Below are positions 34,148 through 42,586 of a DNA stretch of 64,000 bases, piece after piece (positions within the stretch are counted from its first letter, which is position 1; every line of letters begins with the position of its first letter). Made by a program: the position numbers and the translations under genes. This stretch comes from Cytobacillus oceanisediminis. GTDB lineage: Bacteria; Bacillota; Bacilli; Bacillales; Cytobacillaceae. The notes below the pieces were generated by a model. It saw only the letters and a program-made list of their open reading frames with translations. It did no database searches and had not been told where the DNA came from. The stretch covers positions 20,659 through 84,658 of the forward strand of contig NZ_QGTW01000018.1 in NCBI RefSeq assembly GCF_003182355.1, given 5' to 3'.

Positions 34148-34762
34148 ATGAAAAGGAAGGAACAAAAAGAATATACAAAAAAATTAATCTTTAAGAGCGC
34201 AGTAGAGCTTTTTAAGAAGCAGGGATTCCAAAATACAACTGTCCAGCAAATTACCGACCATGCAGGAGTTGCCAAAGGTACATTTTTTAATTACTTTCAT
34301 TCGAAGGAGTCTGTTCTGCATTTAGTGGGACAATCCCAGCTTAAGCTGTTGCATGCTTTTTATATGGAAGTCATTGACAGCAGCGAATCAATTGAAGAAA
34401 ACCTTTATAAGCTTTTTAAATTTATGGCTATTAAAAATGAGGAATACGGACCGATCCTTCTTTTATCTATTTTCCATATAAGTACGGTAGTAAAAGATTT
34501 TCAAATCTCTGAAACCCGGCTGGCCTCTGAATTCAGGTCCATATTAATTAGCTTGATTGAAGAAGGGAAAAAAAGAGGTGAATTTAGCGAACAGGCAAAT
34601 GCCCCCCGAATTGCCAAAATGATTGTTAACTCGTTCTTCGGCACTTTATTTTATTGGGTGCATCATTCTGAGGTGGAGTCTTTGCCTGCTTTGCTGAGCG
34701 ATGTAATGGCATCTTATATTACTGTTATAAAATCACAGCCCAGTATACTTGACCGGTGTTAA
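34148..34762 (+). CDS. TetR-family transcriptional regulator
   Basis: A 204-residue DNA-binding protein. The TetR helix-turn-helix is at about residues 8-55 (TVQQITDHAGVAKGTFFNYFHSKESVL), and the C-terminal helical part would form the ligand pocket and dimer face. AAGGTGG lies eight bases before the ATG. It is divergent from the UMF1-type transporter, the usual geometry for a TetR repressor and its target pump, but this is inference. Its stop codon overlaps by four bases with the stop of the convergent DinB-like gene. Confidence 0.85.
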   Translation: MKRKEQKEYTKKLIFKSAVELFKKQGFQNTTVQQITDHAGVAKGTFFNYFHSKESVLHLVGQSQLKLLHAFYMEVIDSSESIEENLYKLFKFMAIKNEEYGPILLLSIFHISTVVKDFQISETRLASEFRSILISLIEEGKKRGEFSEQANAPRIAKMIVNSFFGTLFYWVHHSEVESLPALLSDVMASYITVIKSQPSILDRC

Positions 34763-34776
34763 TTGCTTACACCGGT
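34752..34776. terminator. Hairpin across convergent stop codons
   Basis: ACCGGTGT and ACACCGGT form an 8-bp stem with a 9-base loop that contains both stop codons. Neither strand has a good T run, so termination activity is uncertain. Confidence 0.45.
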
Positions 34777-35223
34777 TGCTTCCATTATCTGCTTTTTATG
34801 GTGCAGATCATGCTCAATAAAATCAGCAAAATAATCACGAATTGTTAGAGAATGCTTTCCAATCATAAATAAAATATCCAAGCTTTCTTCTGTCATATTG
34901 CCGAGCATTTTAAGAAACTGTTCTCTAACAGCCAAAAGTTCGTCAATTATCTTAATTTGATCATGCTTTTCAGCGTATTCCTTTGCAGCATCATTCACAC
35001 TTTGAAAATCCGGAAAGCTTCCCAGCTCTGTACCTTCTTTGAATAGCGGAAAACGTTCCTTGAGTGAATATCTGTCCCAAAAGAGCAAATGTGCAACCAC
35101 AGCTGCTACTGGCCATTTCCCTTCTAAAACAGGCTGATGCCAGCTATTCTGTTCAAGTTTTTTCAAAGACTCCAGCCATAATGAAAATGACTCGTAATGA
35201 TTGATAATATCTTGTTTTTTCAT
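34759..35223 (-). CDS. DinB/YfiT-like putative metal-dependent protein
   Basis: A 154-residue four-helix-bundle protein of the DinB superfamily. Likely metal ligands are His in VVAHLLFWDRYS (near residue 45) and the HDLHHKKQI pair (about 138-146). Members act as bacillithiol S-transferases or have no known role; there is no direct sign of the substrate here. The start is ATG 35223 with GGGAGG upstream. Convergent with tetR. Confidence 0.75.
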   Translation of the reverse strand: MKKQDIINHYESFSLWLESLKKLEQNSWHQPVLEGKWPVAAVVAHLLFWDRYSLKERFPLFKEGTELGSFPDFQSVNDAAKEYAEKHDQIKIIDELLAVREQFLKMLGNMTEESLDILFMIGKHSLTIRDYFADFIEHDLHHKKQIMEATGVSN

Positions 35224-35296
35224 TTAAATCCTCCCTTTCCTAAAATTATATTCCACACCCAGAGAATAAATCCTTTATTGCTAATAACAATAATAA

Positions 35297-35327
35297 AAAG
35301 CTGCACAGCCGGGTGCCGTACAGCTTT
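35297..35327 (-). terminator. Terminator of the RDD-family gene
   Basis: AAAGCTG and CAGCTTT with inner GC pairing; followed on the minus strand by TTATTATTG. Confidence 0.6.
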
Positions 35328-35335
35328 ATGAGTAA

Positions 35336-35866
35336 TTATTTTTTAACTACAACAGTGCCTCCAATTAAATCATGCAATGCCTGCTTTTTCTCTGTAAAGG
35401 CTGCAATAATGAATCCTATCAAAAGAATTCCTGACAAAATAGCCATGGCGAGGTACCTGCCTAAAGCCCTCCAGAAAGAAATTCGATTGCCATTCAGGTC
35501 AGTCACCTTTAAACCCAATAGCTTTTTCCCTACTGTACCCTGCCACTTGGATGCATGCAAACCAGCAAAGTAAGCAAGCGCAATCACCAGATTGACAATG
35601 ATAGTGACACCCGTTGCCCCTAGGTATGATCCCATAAGGGCCATCGCCTCAGCGTCAGTCATTTCAGATTCGAGATAGGCAGGGTCGCTCATCATCATGT
35701 TAAAGGCGTCAGATGCACCAAAGAAAATCATAAAAATAACGATGGTCAGTATAAATAGCGGGATTCCTACTATAATAGAATCAATTAAATAGGCCGCAAA
35801 ACGAATCCAGAATCCCCCGTATTCCCTGGTGCTTTCATAAGGCTGTTTTTCCAAAGTTGTCTCCAC
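35336..35866 (-). CDS. RDD-family membrane protein
   Basis: A 176-residue membrane protein with the RDD domain: YGGFWIRFAAYLIDSIIVGIP (residues 16-36, with the Arg and Asp of the family name), two further helices, and GKKLLGLKVTDLNG, typical before the last helix. Family members have been linked to ion exchange and stress tolerance in some bacteria; here the role is unknown. GTG 35866 is chosen because AGGAGG lies seven bases upstream; the frame runs 12 codons further. Single gene. Confidence 0.85.
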   Translation of the reverse strand: METTLEKQPYESTREYGGFWIRFAAYLIDSIIVGIPLFILTIVIFMIFFGASDAFNMMMSDPAYLESEMTDAEAMALMGSYLGATGVTIIVNLVIALAYFAGLHASKWQGTVGKKLLGLKVTDLNGNRISFWRALGRYLAMAILSGILLIGFIIAAFTEKKQALHDLIGGTVVVKK

Positions 35867-36173
35867 TCCAAAACCTCCTGATCTTGTTAATTTTCCAATC
35901 AATTAATTACTAACTATCAGTCTCATAATTTTTAGTAATCACTATCTACTTATGTTAATATCTAAATGAATTATATTCAACTATTTGTAAAATTTTACAT
36001 CATTTTTAATAAATAAATATATATTATAGCCGTCTAATTTTTAAACCGTTTTCATCTTGAATTTTTTGTGAACATTTTCACAATTGTATGGACACACTTC
36101 ACTATGAGGCATACAATAGCTTTGTAAACGGCAAATCTTATTACCACAATAATAAAAAGAGGTGCAATCAGGC

Positions 36174-36377
36174 ATGAAAGGTACAGCTATCCTTTATCAT
36201 GATGAAAATAAATTGACGATTATTGAAAATGTGGAGCATTCGGTTTTTGAAGAGTTAAAAGAGCAGTGTGGAGAAAAACATTGTCAGTGCAATCTTGAAA
36301 ATAAAGTAATCGACTTTGGTGCGGTTTCTCCTGTATTCTGGCATGAAGATGAAGTAGACTGGGATTACGGATATTAA
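36174..36377 (+). CDS. Small Cys-containing protein (67 aa), unknown
   Basis: GAGGTG lies nine bases before ATG 36174; the frame could also open at GTG 36162. The product is acidic, has a CGEKHCQC cluster (about residues 35-42) suited to binding metal, and ends in a DEVDWDYGY-type aromatic tail. I do not recognise a family. It lies alone between the RDD gene and patA with its own terminator. The A/T-rich region 35903-36160 upstream has no gene. Confidence 0.65.
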   Translation: MKGTAILYHDENKLTIIENVEHSVFEELKEQCGEKHCQCNLENKVIDFGAVSPVFWHEDEVDWDYGY

Positions 36378-36396
36378 TATAAAATACAATGCAAGC

Positions 36397-36427
36397 AAGG
36401 CCCTGATCTAATATCAGGGCCTTTTTT
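36397..36427 (+). terminator. Terminator of the 67-aa gene
   Basis: AAGGCCCTGAT, 5-base loop, ATCAGGGCCTT, then TTTTATTTTTT. Confidence 0.92.
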
Positions 36428-36506
36428 ATTTTTTGCGATTTGCAGTTAGAACAGCGGGCTGCAAAGTGATAGAATATAGATTATGATTACGAGAGGTGAA
36501 ATTACA

Positions 36507-37661
36507 TTGGAACATTTAATAAATGACAAAGTAAAGAACATAGAAATATCAGGGATCAGAAAGTTCTTTAACATGGTTGCCGACACAAAAGATATGATTT
36601 CCCTTACAATTGGGCAGCCTGATTTTCCGACGCCACTGCATGTAAAAGAGGCCGGAAAAAATGCAATCGACCAAAACTTTACATCCTATACGCACAATGC
36701 AGGTGACATACGCTTGCGCAAAGCTGCATCAGCATTTGTAAACGAAAAATACAATCTTACCTATAACCCCGAAACAGAGGTCATTGTTACCTCCGGAGCA
36801 AGTGAAGCAATAGACATTGCATTCAGAACGATTTTGGAAGAAGGCTCGGAAGTCATATTGCCAGGGCCTGTTTACCCCGGATATGAACCAATTATCAAGC
36901 TATGCGGGGCAGTTCCCATCTTTACGGATATTACGCAAAATAAGTTCCGATTCACTGCTGGTATTATTAAAAAGCAAATTACCGAGAAAACACGCTGCAT
37001 TGTATTGCCATACCCTTCGAATCCAACAGGGGTTAGCTTAACGATCGAAGAGCTCAAGGAAATTGCCTCTCTTGTTAAGGGACGCGATATTTTTATCCTT
37101 GCTGACGAAATCTACAGCGAACTGATTTATGATCAGCCGCATCACTCGATTGCTTCTATATTAAGGGAACAAACCATCGTCATTAACGGTTTATCCAAAT
37201 CCCACTCAATGACAGGCTGGCGCATAGGCCTTTTATTTGCGCCAGAAAACGTGGCAAAGCATATATTGAAGGTCCACCAATATAATGTGACATGCGCCGC
37301 CTCTATTTCTCAAATGGCTGCCCTGGAAGCACTGACAACAGGGAAAGATGACGCCCTGCCAATGAGACAGGAATATGCAAAGCGCCGCGAATACGTATAC
37401 GACCGATTAGTACAAATGGGGTTGGATGTCGTCAAGCCAGACGGAGCATTTTACTTTTTTATTAAAATGCCCCCTGTTTCGATGACCTCTTTTGATTTCG
37501 CATTATCACTAGTCGACAAAGCCGGTGTAGCTGTAGTCCCAGGGAGTGCGTTTTCCTCCTATGGAGAAGGCTATTTCCGCATATCATTTGCCTATTCCAT
37601 GGAAACGCTGAAAGAAGGCATGGATCGGATTGGGCGCTATTTGGAAGGGGTAAAAAAGTAG
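36507..37661 (+). CDS. patA: N-acetyl-LL-diaminopimelate aminotransferase PatA
   Basis: A PLP-dependent fold-type-I aminotransferase (384 aa). The catalytic-Lys region is NGLSKSHSMTGWR (about 223-235), and the substrate-carboxylate Arg lies near the C-terminus (GYFRISFA). In B. subtilis PatA transaminates N-acetyl-2-amino-6-oxopimelate in the acetylated diaminopimelate route, between DapH and DapL (both encoded near 15 kb). TTG 36507 (MEHLINDK) is chosen because GAGGTG lies upstream at proper spacing and it matches the B. subtilis N-terminus; ATG 36483 lies before that ribosome binding site. Confidence 0.92.
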   Translation: MEHLINDKVKNIEISGIRKFFNMVADTKDMISLTIGQPDFPTPLHVKEAGKNAIDQNFTSYTHNAGDIRLRKAASAFVNEKYNLTYNPETEVIVTSGASEAIDIAFRTILEEGSEVILPGPVYPGYEPIIKLCGAVPIFTDITQNKFRFTAGIIKKQITEKTRCIVLPYPSNPTGVSLTIEELKEIASLVKGRDIFILADEIYSELIYDQPHHSIASILREQTIVINGLSKSHSMTGWRIGLLFAPENVAKHILKVHQYNVTCAASISQMAALEALTTGKDDALPMRQEYAKRREYVYDRLVQMGLDVVKPDGAFYFFIKMPPVSMTSFDFALSLVDKAGVAVVPGSAFSSYGEGYFRISFAYSMETLKEGMDRIGRYLEGVKK

Positions 37662-37696
37662 AGCTCTTCTACGGAAATCTTTATATTCATCTCATT

Positions 37697-38114
37697 TTGC
37701 GCCTGTATATAATTATTTGCGTCAGCCAAGATGGTTATTGCGTGGGGCTGGCGCTTTTTTGCGTGAATTAGGTTAATTATGTCAGGATTATTGATAATTG
37801 CGGCGTGATGATCTTTTTTGCGTCCTTTCGGGAAAGTATTACGGCGTTTTTTATGGGGATTGCGTGATAACACTCCTTTTTGCGTTGTGATTTTAATTAA
37901 TTGGGTCGCGGCAAACTTTTTTTGTCCTCAGAGTGATGGCTGCGCGCCTTGTTGACCTGATTTCGCGCGGACTCTCCTTTTCTGCGCGGGTTCCTTTGTT
38001 TTCCGCTTGGCCTCTGCTCTTTTGCGCGCGGGATGTCAGCTTTAACGAGTGCTATTGACCTGGTTTCGCACGGAATCGCAAACTTTGTGCACGAGTATAA
38101 CTCGTTTACGCGCG
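37697..38114. repeat. Phased TTGCG array (about 20-21 bp period)
   Basis: TTGCG occurs at 37697, 37717, 37738, 37759, 37798, 37818, 37860 and 37880, with spacings 20, 21, 21, 39, 20, 42 and 20. The skipped slot near 37839 holds TTACG. Degenerate versions continue at 37901 (TTGGG), 37940 (CTGCG), 37962 (TTCGC), 37982 (CTGCG), 38022 (TTGCG), 38065 (TTCGC) and 38106 (TTACG). The 15-16 bases between are unrelated to one another. Many pentamers follow a T tract. Frames within it are not genes: the spacing is not a multiple of three. Confidence 0.75.
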
Positions 38115-38164
38115 ATTCCAAGAAGTCTCTTGTTCAGCAGCGCGCTCTTCAATCACATAAAAAA

Positions 38165-38190
38165 GGCAAGCATCCCGCTGCTTGCCCTTC
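38165..38190. terminator. Bidirectional terminator beside the phased array
   Basis: GGCAAGCA, 6-base loop, TGCTTGCC, with A run before and T-rich after. Confidence 0.85.
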
Positions 38191-38194
38191 TTTA

Positions 38195-38374
38195 TTATTG
38201 CCCTTTATATTGGCCGTTATTTTTTGGTGCTTTTTCTTTTTTGGCTTTATCTTTATGAATTTTGTTTGTATCCGCGCTGCCGAATTCATGTGAGAATTCG
38301 GAATCGATTACAGCCGAATCGAAGCCTTTTTTATTTTTTTGCTGAGGATCGTTTTTCTTTGTCCTTTTAGCCAC
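38195..38374 (-). CDS. Small lysine-rich hydrophilic protein (59 aa)
   Basis: A GTG start follows GGGGG at seven bases. The 59-residue product is highly charged and lacks hydrophobic segments: about 16 Lys, an N-terminal AKRTKKNDPQQKNKKGFD and a middle SEFSHEFGS. Its composition resembles small spore-associated or DNA-associated proteins of Bacillaceae, though I cannot match it to a named SASP. A strong terminator follows its stop codon. It lies between ykwC (upstream, same strand) and the phased array. Confidence 0.6.
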   Translation of the reverse strand: MAKRTKKNDPQQKNKKGFDSAVIDSEFSHEFGSADTNKIHKDKAKKEKAPKNNGQYKGQ

Positions 38375-38466
38375 AGCCTAACCCCCTTTTTCATCTTCTT
38401 TATTATTTTGAAGTGAATGTGAGGGCTTTATGCATTAACTCTGATTACCAATGATTTCTGGCCGTG

Positions 38467-39345
38467 TTACTTATTCCAAAATTTGTATAATGCTTGTGTA
38501 CCGCTGTTTTCTTCGCCTTTTTCAGCGAGCTGGGCATACATTTTTTTCGCAAGCGCGAGGCCTGGTGTCATCATGCCCATTGCTTCCGCTTCTTCCAGGG
38601 CGATGTTCATATCTTTGATAAAGTGTTTTATATAAAAGCCCGGTTCAAAGTTGCCATCAATCATTCTTGGCGCGAGGTTTGATAATGACCAGCTGCCTGC
38701 TGCTCCCGAAGATATGCTCTGCAGAACAGTTTTTGGATCCAAACCGGCTTTTTCGGCGTACACGACCGCTTCACAGACTCCTATCATGTTTGACGCAATC
38801 GCGATTTGGTTGCACATTTTTGTATGCTGCCCGGAGCCAGCTTTACCTTGATATACAATATTTGTTCCAAGGAGATTGAAAATGGATTCGACTGCCAGGA
38901 AGTCTTCCCTGTCTCCGCCAACCATAATCGAAAGCTTGGCTTCTTTAGCTCCAATATCTCCGCCTGAAACAGGAGCGTCCAAAGCTTGCATACCTTTTTT
39001 GGCAGCTTCCTCAGATAATCTTTTAGCAAGCGTTGGTGTTGAGGTCGTCATGTCAATTACATATGTATTTTCCTTGCCATTCGTTATAATGCCATTTTCC
39101 CCAAGGTACACTTCCTCTACGTCAGCAGGATAACCGACAATGGTAATGATAACATTTGCTTTTTGTGCAACCTCCAATGGCGTTTCTGCCCATTCAGCCC
39201 CGCTCTCTAATAGATCTGATGCCTTTTCCTTGGTTCTGGTATAAACAACTAATGGATATCCGGCCTTTAGAAGATGGCCCGCCATGCTTTTGCCCATTAC
39301 TCCTGTTCCTATAAAGCCGACAACTGTATTCTCTGGTGAAATCAT
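38467..39345 (-). CDS. ykwC: 3-hydroxyisobutyrate dehydrogenase-family oxidoreductase YkwC
   Basis: A cytosolic NAD(P)-dependent beta-hydroxyacid dehydrogenase (292 aa). The Rossmann motif GFIGTGVMGKSMAGHL is near residues 11-26, the substrate-binding DAPVSGGDIGAK near 119-130, and the catalytic Lys in GSGQHTKMCNQ (about 166-176). Relatives act on 3-hydroxyisobutyrate, tartronate semialdehyde or glyoxylate/succinic semialdehyde; the true substrate cannot be told. Size and sequence fit B. subtilis YkwC, which lies near patA there as well. Confidence 0.9.
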   Translation of the reverse strand: MISPENTVVGFIGTGVMGKSMAGHLLKAGYPLVVYTRTKEKASDLLESGAEWAETPLEVAQKANVIITIVGYPADVEEVYLGENGIITNGKENTYVIDMTTSTPTLAKRLSEEAAKKGMQALDAPVSGGDIGAKEAKLSIMVGGDREDFLAVESIFNLLGTNIVYQGKAGSGQHTKMCNQIAIASNMIGVCEAVVYAEKAGLDPKTVLQSISSGAAGSWSLSNLAPRMIDGNFEPGFYIKHFIKDMNIALEEAEAMGMMTPGLALAKKMYAQLAEKGEENSGTQALYKFWNK

Positions 39346-39568
39346 TTATTGACCCCTCTCCTCTTTAAAGTATCTGAATTTTTAATATTAATTCTAGCAC
39401 TTCTTCTGCCCTTTTAAAATAAAAAAGGTCCCTACACGACAAAAGACCAGACAAATGCCTGGTCCATCCCCAATTTCATGCGCGTACTTTATAATACCCA
39501 AAATGGGCCTAAGTAAACGCTTTTCTAAAAATATGCTATAGTAGTTTTTGAATTTATTGATCAGCCCT

Positions 39569-40030
39569 CTATAGCTGGGAAGAAAAGTTATTTAAGAATG
39601 CTCGTGCGATTACTTCATCATCATTTATGATTTCCACCGAAACGGCATCTTCATTAACAATCATGTCTTCTATTTCAAATACATGTAAGTCTTCATTAAG
39701 AGGAATTGGATTCATAAAAATAAAATTTCCCTTTTCATTGTTTACTTCAATGTATTCACCGTCAATGATGGTGTCTTCCCCATAAACGACTTCATCCGTG
39801 CCCAGTGCTGCTGCCAGTTTTTCATTATGTATGGATACTTTAACTTTGTATAACTCTTCTTCCGAAAGGATTTTATCATTAATTTTAAAGCGGAATTGCA
39901 GCTCGTTGTTTTTAGTCAGCAAGGCTTCAGCGTGACTGTTGACTATCGACTGCTGGGAGTCCTGCATGCATCCTGCAAGCATAAATGTCAACAAAGCAGT
40001 TAGAAGCAAAGTCAAACTCTTTTTTTTCAT
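39569..40030 (-). CDS. Lipoprotein of unknown function (153 aa)
   Basis: A lipoprotein signal with lipobox LAGC at residues 18-21, then a short linker and one acidic domain of mainly beta character (NELQFRFKINDKILSEEELYKVKV and onward) without recognised motifs. It would be anchored on the outer face of the membrane. GGAGG precedes the ATG at nine bases. No family recognised. Confidence 0.7.
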   Translation of the reverse strand: MKKKSLTLLLTALLTFMLAGCMQDSQQSIVNSHAEALLTKNNELQFRFKINDKILSEEELYKVKVSIHNEKLAAALGTDEVVYGEDTIIDGEYIEVNNEKGNFIFMNPIPLNEDLHVFEIEDMIVNEDAVSVEIINDDEVIARAFLNNFSSQL

Positions 40031-40146
40031 GTAAAATTCCTCCTTTTTTCATTACCTTTTCCTTTCGGGACTGACAATAAACCCCAATTCTAAAAAATTA
40101 TTTTAGGGCTTTGCAAAGAATAAAAAAAAAGCCCTGGCTTAGGACT

Positions 40147-40263
40147 TTAATGAAGTACGCGGCTTAAAAAGGAGCTTTGTTTTTCATATAACTCATTGGT
40201 CTGCTTCTCCTTCATGCTTATATATCGATCATGAAACAGAAAGCTGATTATCATCGTAATCAT
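40147..40263 (-). CDS. Putative 38-aa peptide
   Basis: AAAGGAGAG lies seven bases before the ATG of a 38-residue frame (MITMIISFLFHDRYISMKEK and onward): a short hydrophobic start followed by a charged amphipathic part. It is the only candidate gene in 40031-40390, and a weak hairpin (AAAGCCCT/AGGACTTT) overlaps its end. Unrecognised; the ribosome binding site is the main support. Confidence 0.4.
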   Translation of the reverse strand: MITMIISFLFHDRYISMKEKQTNELYEKQSSFLSRVLH

Positions 40264-40390
40264 TTTCCATCTCTCCTTTTCCAATTTATAACCTAATTAT
40301 AGGGGAGTTTTAAAGGAGGGATAACAATCATTAGAAGTGAATACTTTCATTCTTAAGTCTGATCTTCTGCTTCATCCCGAGAAGGATAAA

Positions 40391-40416
40391 AAATAAACCG
40401 GCCTTTGCCAGGCCGG
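40391..40416 (-). terminator. Terminator of ptsHI
   Basis: CCGGCCT, 5-base loop, AGGCCGG; minus-strand T run TTTATTTTTTATCC. Confidence 0.8.
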
Positions 40417-40528
40417 CTTAAAAAGGGGGGAAAATGAGAATGATCAGCTTACTTAAGTCTTACCTAAGTGCTTACTTCTTATTTACCCGGGAAACCTTAT
40501 TTAAAACTTTTATTTTATTTCAGTTTGA

Positions 40529-42244
40529 TTACAAGTTTGTTGCTTCTTTTACAGCTTGTACTACTTCTTCGGCTGTATTCATGTGAAGCGCTCTTTCTGC
40601 CAGTGCTTGCATGTCCTTTTGGTTAAGGTGGCTGATTTGGGAACGCGCCTTCAATATTGAAGTAGCACTCATTGAGAACTCATCAAGCCCCAATCCTAAA
40701 AGCAATGGGATCGCTGTTTCGTCCCCAGCCATTTCTCCGCACATGCCAGCCCATTTTCCTTCTTTATGAGCTGCGTCGATTACCATTTTAACCAATCGCA
40801 AAATCGCTGGGTTATACGGCTGGTAAAGGTAAGATACACGCTCATTCATCCTGTCTGCAGCCATAGTGTATTGAATCAAGTCGTTTGTTCCAACACTGAA
40901 GAAATCGACTTCTTTTGCAAATTGCTCAGCCATAACTGCAGTTGAAGGAATTTCGACCATAATCCCAATTTCAATATGGTCTGCAACCTTTGTTCCTTCG
41001 CTTACAAGCTTTTGCTTTTCTTCTTCGAGGATTGCTTTGCCTTGGCGGAATTCATCAAGTGTAGCAATCATCGGGAACATGATTTTCAGGTTTCCAAAAG
41101 AGCTGGCTCTTAACAAAGCTCTTAATTGAGTCCGGAAAATATCCTGTTCTTCCAGACATAAGCGGATTGCACGGAAACCAAGGAATGGGTTCATTTCCTT
41201 TGGAAGATTTAAATATGGAAGCTCTTTGTCCCCGCCTATATCCAATGTGCGGACAACAACCGGTTTTCCTTCCATGCCTTCAAGGACAGCTTTATAGGAT
41301 TCGAACTGCTCCTCTTCAGTTGGAAGCTGGTCTCTTCCCATATATAAAAATTCGGTACGGTAAAGGCCTATGCCTTCGCCGCCATTTCCAATTACACCTT
41401 TAAGATCTTTTGGAGTACCAATGTTGGCAGCCAATTCAACATGGTGGCCATCAGCAGAAACTGATTTTTCGTTAACAAGCTTGGCCCACTCAACCTTTTG
41501 CTCCTCAAACTTGCGATGTTCTTCTTTATACTCAGCTACTGCCTCTGGAGTAGGATTAATATGTACAAGGCCTTTTAATCCATCCACAATGACTAGGTCG
41601 CCATTTTTAATTTGCTTCGTTGATTCCTTTGTGCCCACAACAGCTGGGATTTCCATGGAACGGGCCATGATGGCAGAGTGCGAAGTTCTGCCTCCAATAT
41701 CAGTTGTAAACCCTTTAACAAATTGGCGGTTTAACTGAGCCGTATCGGAAGGAGTCAAATCTTCAGCAATGATGATCACTTCTTCAGCTATCATGCTTGG
41801 ATTGGCAATTTGAACGCCAAGTAAATGGGAAAGTACACGTTTGGTTACGTCACGGATATCCGCAGCACGTTCTTTCATGTATTCATTGTCCATTTGTTCA
41901 AACATTGTAATGAACATATCTGCTGTTTCTTTTAAAGCGGATTCAGCATTGACTTTATCGGTCTTAATTTTATCTTCAATAGGCGAGATTAATTCCGGAT
42001 CGCTCAGGACCAGCAGGTGAGCATCGAAAATAGCCGCTTTATCGGCGCCAAGCTCTTTATGGGCATTATCGCGGATTATTTCTAATTCACCTTTAGATGC
42101 AGTTAAGGCAGCCTGGAAGCGTTCAACCTCCTGTGCAGCATCTTCTACTGTCTTTTTGCCAAAAGAAAGATCCGGCTCTACCAAACGGTATGCTTTAGCT
42201 ATTGCGATACCGCTTGATGCCGCAATTCCATTTAAAAAGCTCAT
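40529..42244 (-). CDS. ptsI: PTS enzyme I
   Basis: Phosphoenolpyruvate-protein phosphotransferase (571 aa), the first kinase of the sugar phosphotransferase system; it phosphorylates HPr in the cytosol. An HPr-binding domain, phospho-His domain with His189 in GGRTSHSAIM, and the C-terminal PEP-binding barrel with the active-site Cys in AGMCGEMAGD (about residue 502) are all present at normal length. Its start codon overlaps the ptsH stop (TAATG), giving translational coupling. Confidence 0.98.
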   Translation of the reverse strand: MSFLNGIAASSGIAIAKAYRLVEPDLSFGKKTVEDAAQEVERFQAALTASKGELEIIRDNAHKELGADKAAIFDAHLLVLSDPELISPIEDKIKTDKVNAESALKETADMFITMFEQMDNEYMKERAADIRDVTKRVLSHLLGVQIANPSMIAEEVIIIAEDLTPSDTAQLNRQFVKGFTTDIGGRTSHSAIMARSMEIPAVVGTKESTKQIKNGDLVIVDGLKGLVHINPTPEAVAEYKEEHRKFEEQKVEWAKLVNEKSVSADGHHVELAANIGTPKDLKGVIGNGGEGIGLYRTEFLYMGRDQLPTEEEQFESYKAVLEGMEGKPVVVRTLDIGGDKELPYLNLPKEMNPFLGFRAIRLCLEEQDIFRTQLRALLRASSFGNLKIMFPMIATLDEFRQGKAILEEEKQKLVSEGTKVADHIEIGIMVEIPSTAVMAEQFAKEVDFFSVGTNDLIQYTMAADRMNERVSYLYQPYNPAILRLVKMVIDAAHKEGKWAGMCGEMAGDETAIPLLLGLGLDEFSMSATSILKARSQISHLNQKDMQALAERALHMNTAEEVVQAVKEATNL

Positions 42245-42510
42245 TATTCAGCTAAACCTTCTTTTTTCAATGTTTCTTCAAGGCTATTAAGAGCATCCTG
42301 CTCATCGTTGCCTTCAGCAATGATCGTGATATCTGCACCTTGTCCAACGCCTAAAGACATAACACCCATGATTGATTTCAAGTTTACTTTCTTTTCTTTG
42401 TACTCCAGGTGGATTTCAGAATCGAACTTGCTTGCTGCTTGTACAAGCATTGTAGCCGGACGAGCGTGAATTCCTGTTTCTGCAGTTACTTTGAATTGTT
42501 TTTGAACCAT
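42244..42510 (-). CDS. ptsH: HPr phosphocarrier protein
   Basis: Carries phosphate from enzyme I to sugar-specific IIA domains (His15 in GIHARPAT). When phosphorylated on Ser46 (NLKSIMGVMS) by HPr kinase it is the corepressor of CcpA in carbon catabolite control. 88 residues, the usual size. Upstream is a leader of about 250 bases with a sigma-A promoter (42772-42800). Unlike B. subtilis, no ptsG or glcT precedes it, so control by a GlcT antiterminator is not expected. Confidence 0.98.
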   Translation of the reverse strand: MVQKQFKVTAETGIHARPATMLVQAASKFDSEIHLEYKEKKVNLKSIMGVMSLGVGQGADITIIAEGNDEQDALNSLEETLKKEGLAE

Positions 42511-42547
42511 ATTGGATCAATCTCCTTCTTATAAAATAAATTTTAAA

Positions 42548-42586
42548 TTAAGTTAAGATGTGCAAGGCGTTGCCCCACTAACTTAA
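42548..42586 (-). promoter_or_regulatory. Stem-loop in the ptsH leader
   Basis: TTAAGTTA and TAACTTAA are perfect arms, and GCAA/TTGC pair inside. It lies about 40-75 bases before the ptsH start. It lacks a terminator T run, so it could stabilise the mRNA or affect translation. A second hairpin, CGGGAAA/TTTCCCG, is at 42716-42730. Confidence 0.45.

Noticed and set aside
37637..38121. Two minus-strand frames (78 and 74 codons) across the phased TTGCG array
   Set aside because: They owe their openness to the repeated CGCAA on that strand; the spacing shifts frame, and neither has a ribosome binding site.
38033..38293. 86-codon plus-strand frame
   Set aside because: It runs through the array and terminator and opposite the 59-codon gene at 38195-38374, which has the better start and composition.
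40434..40586. 50-codon plus-strand frame (MRMISLLKSYLSAYF and onward) with a GGGGGG site upstream
   Set aside because: The last 58 bases are antisense to ptsI, the upstream hairpin belongs to the ptsHI terminator, and no terminator or promoter of its own is visible.
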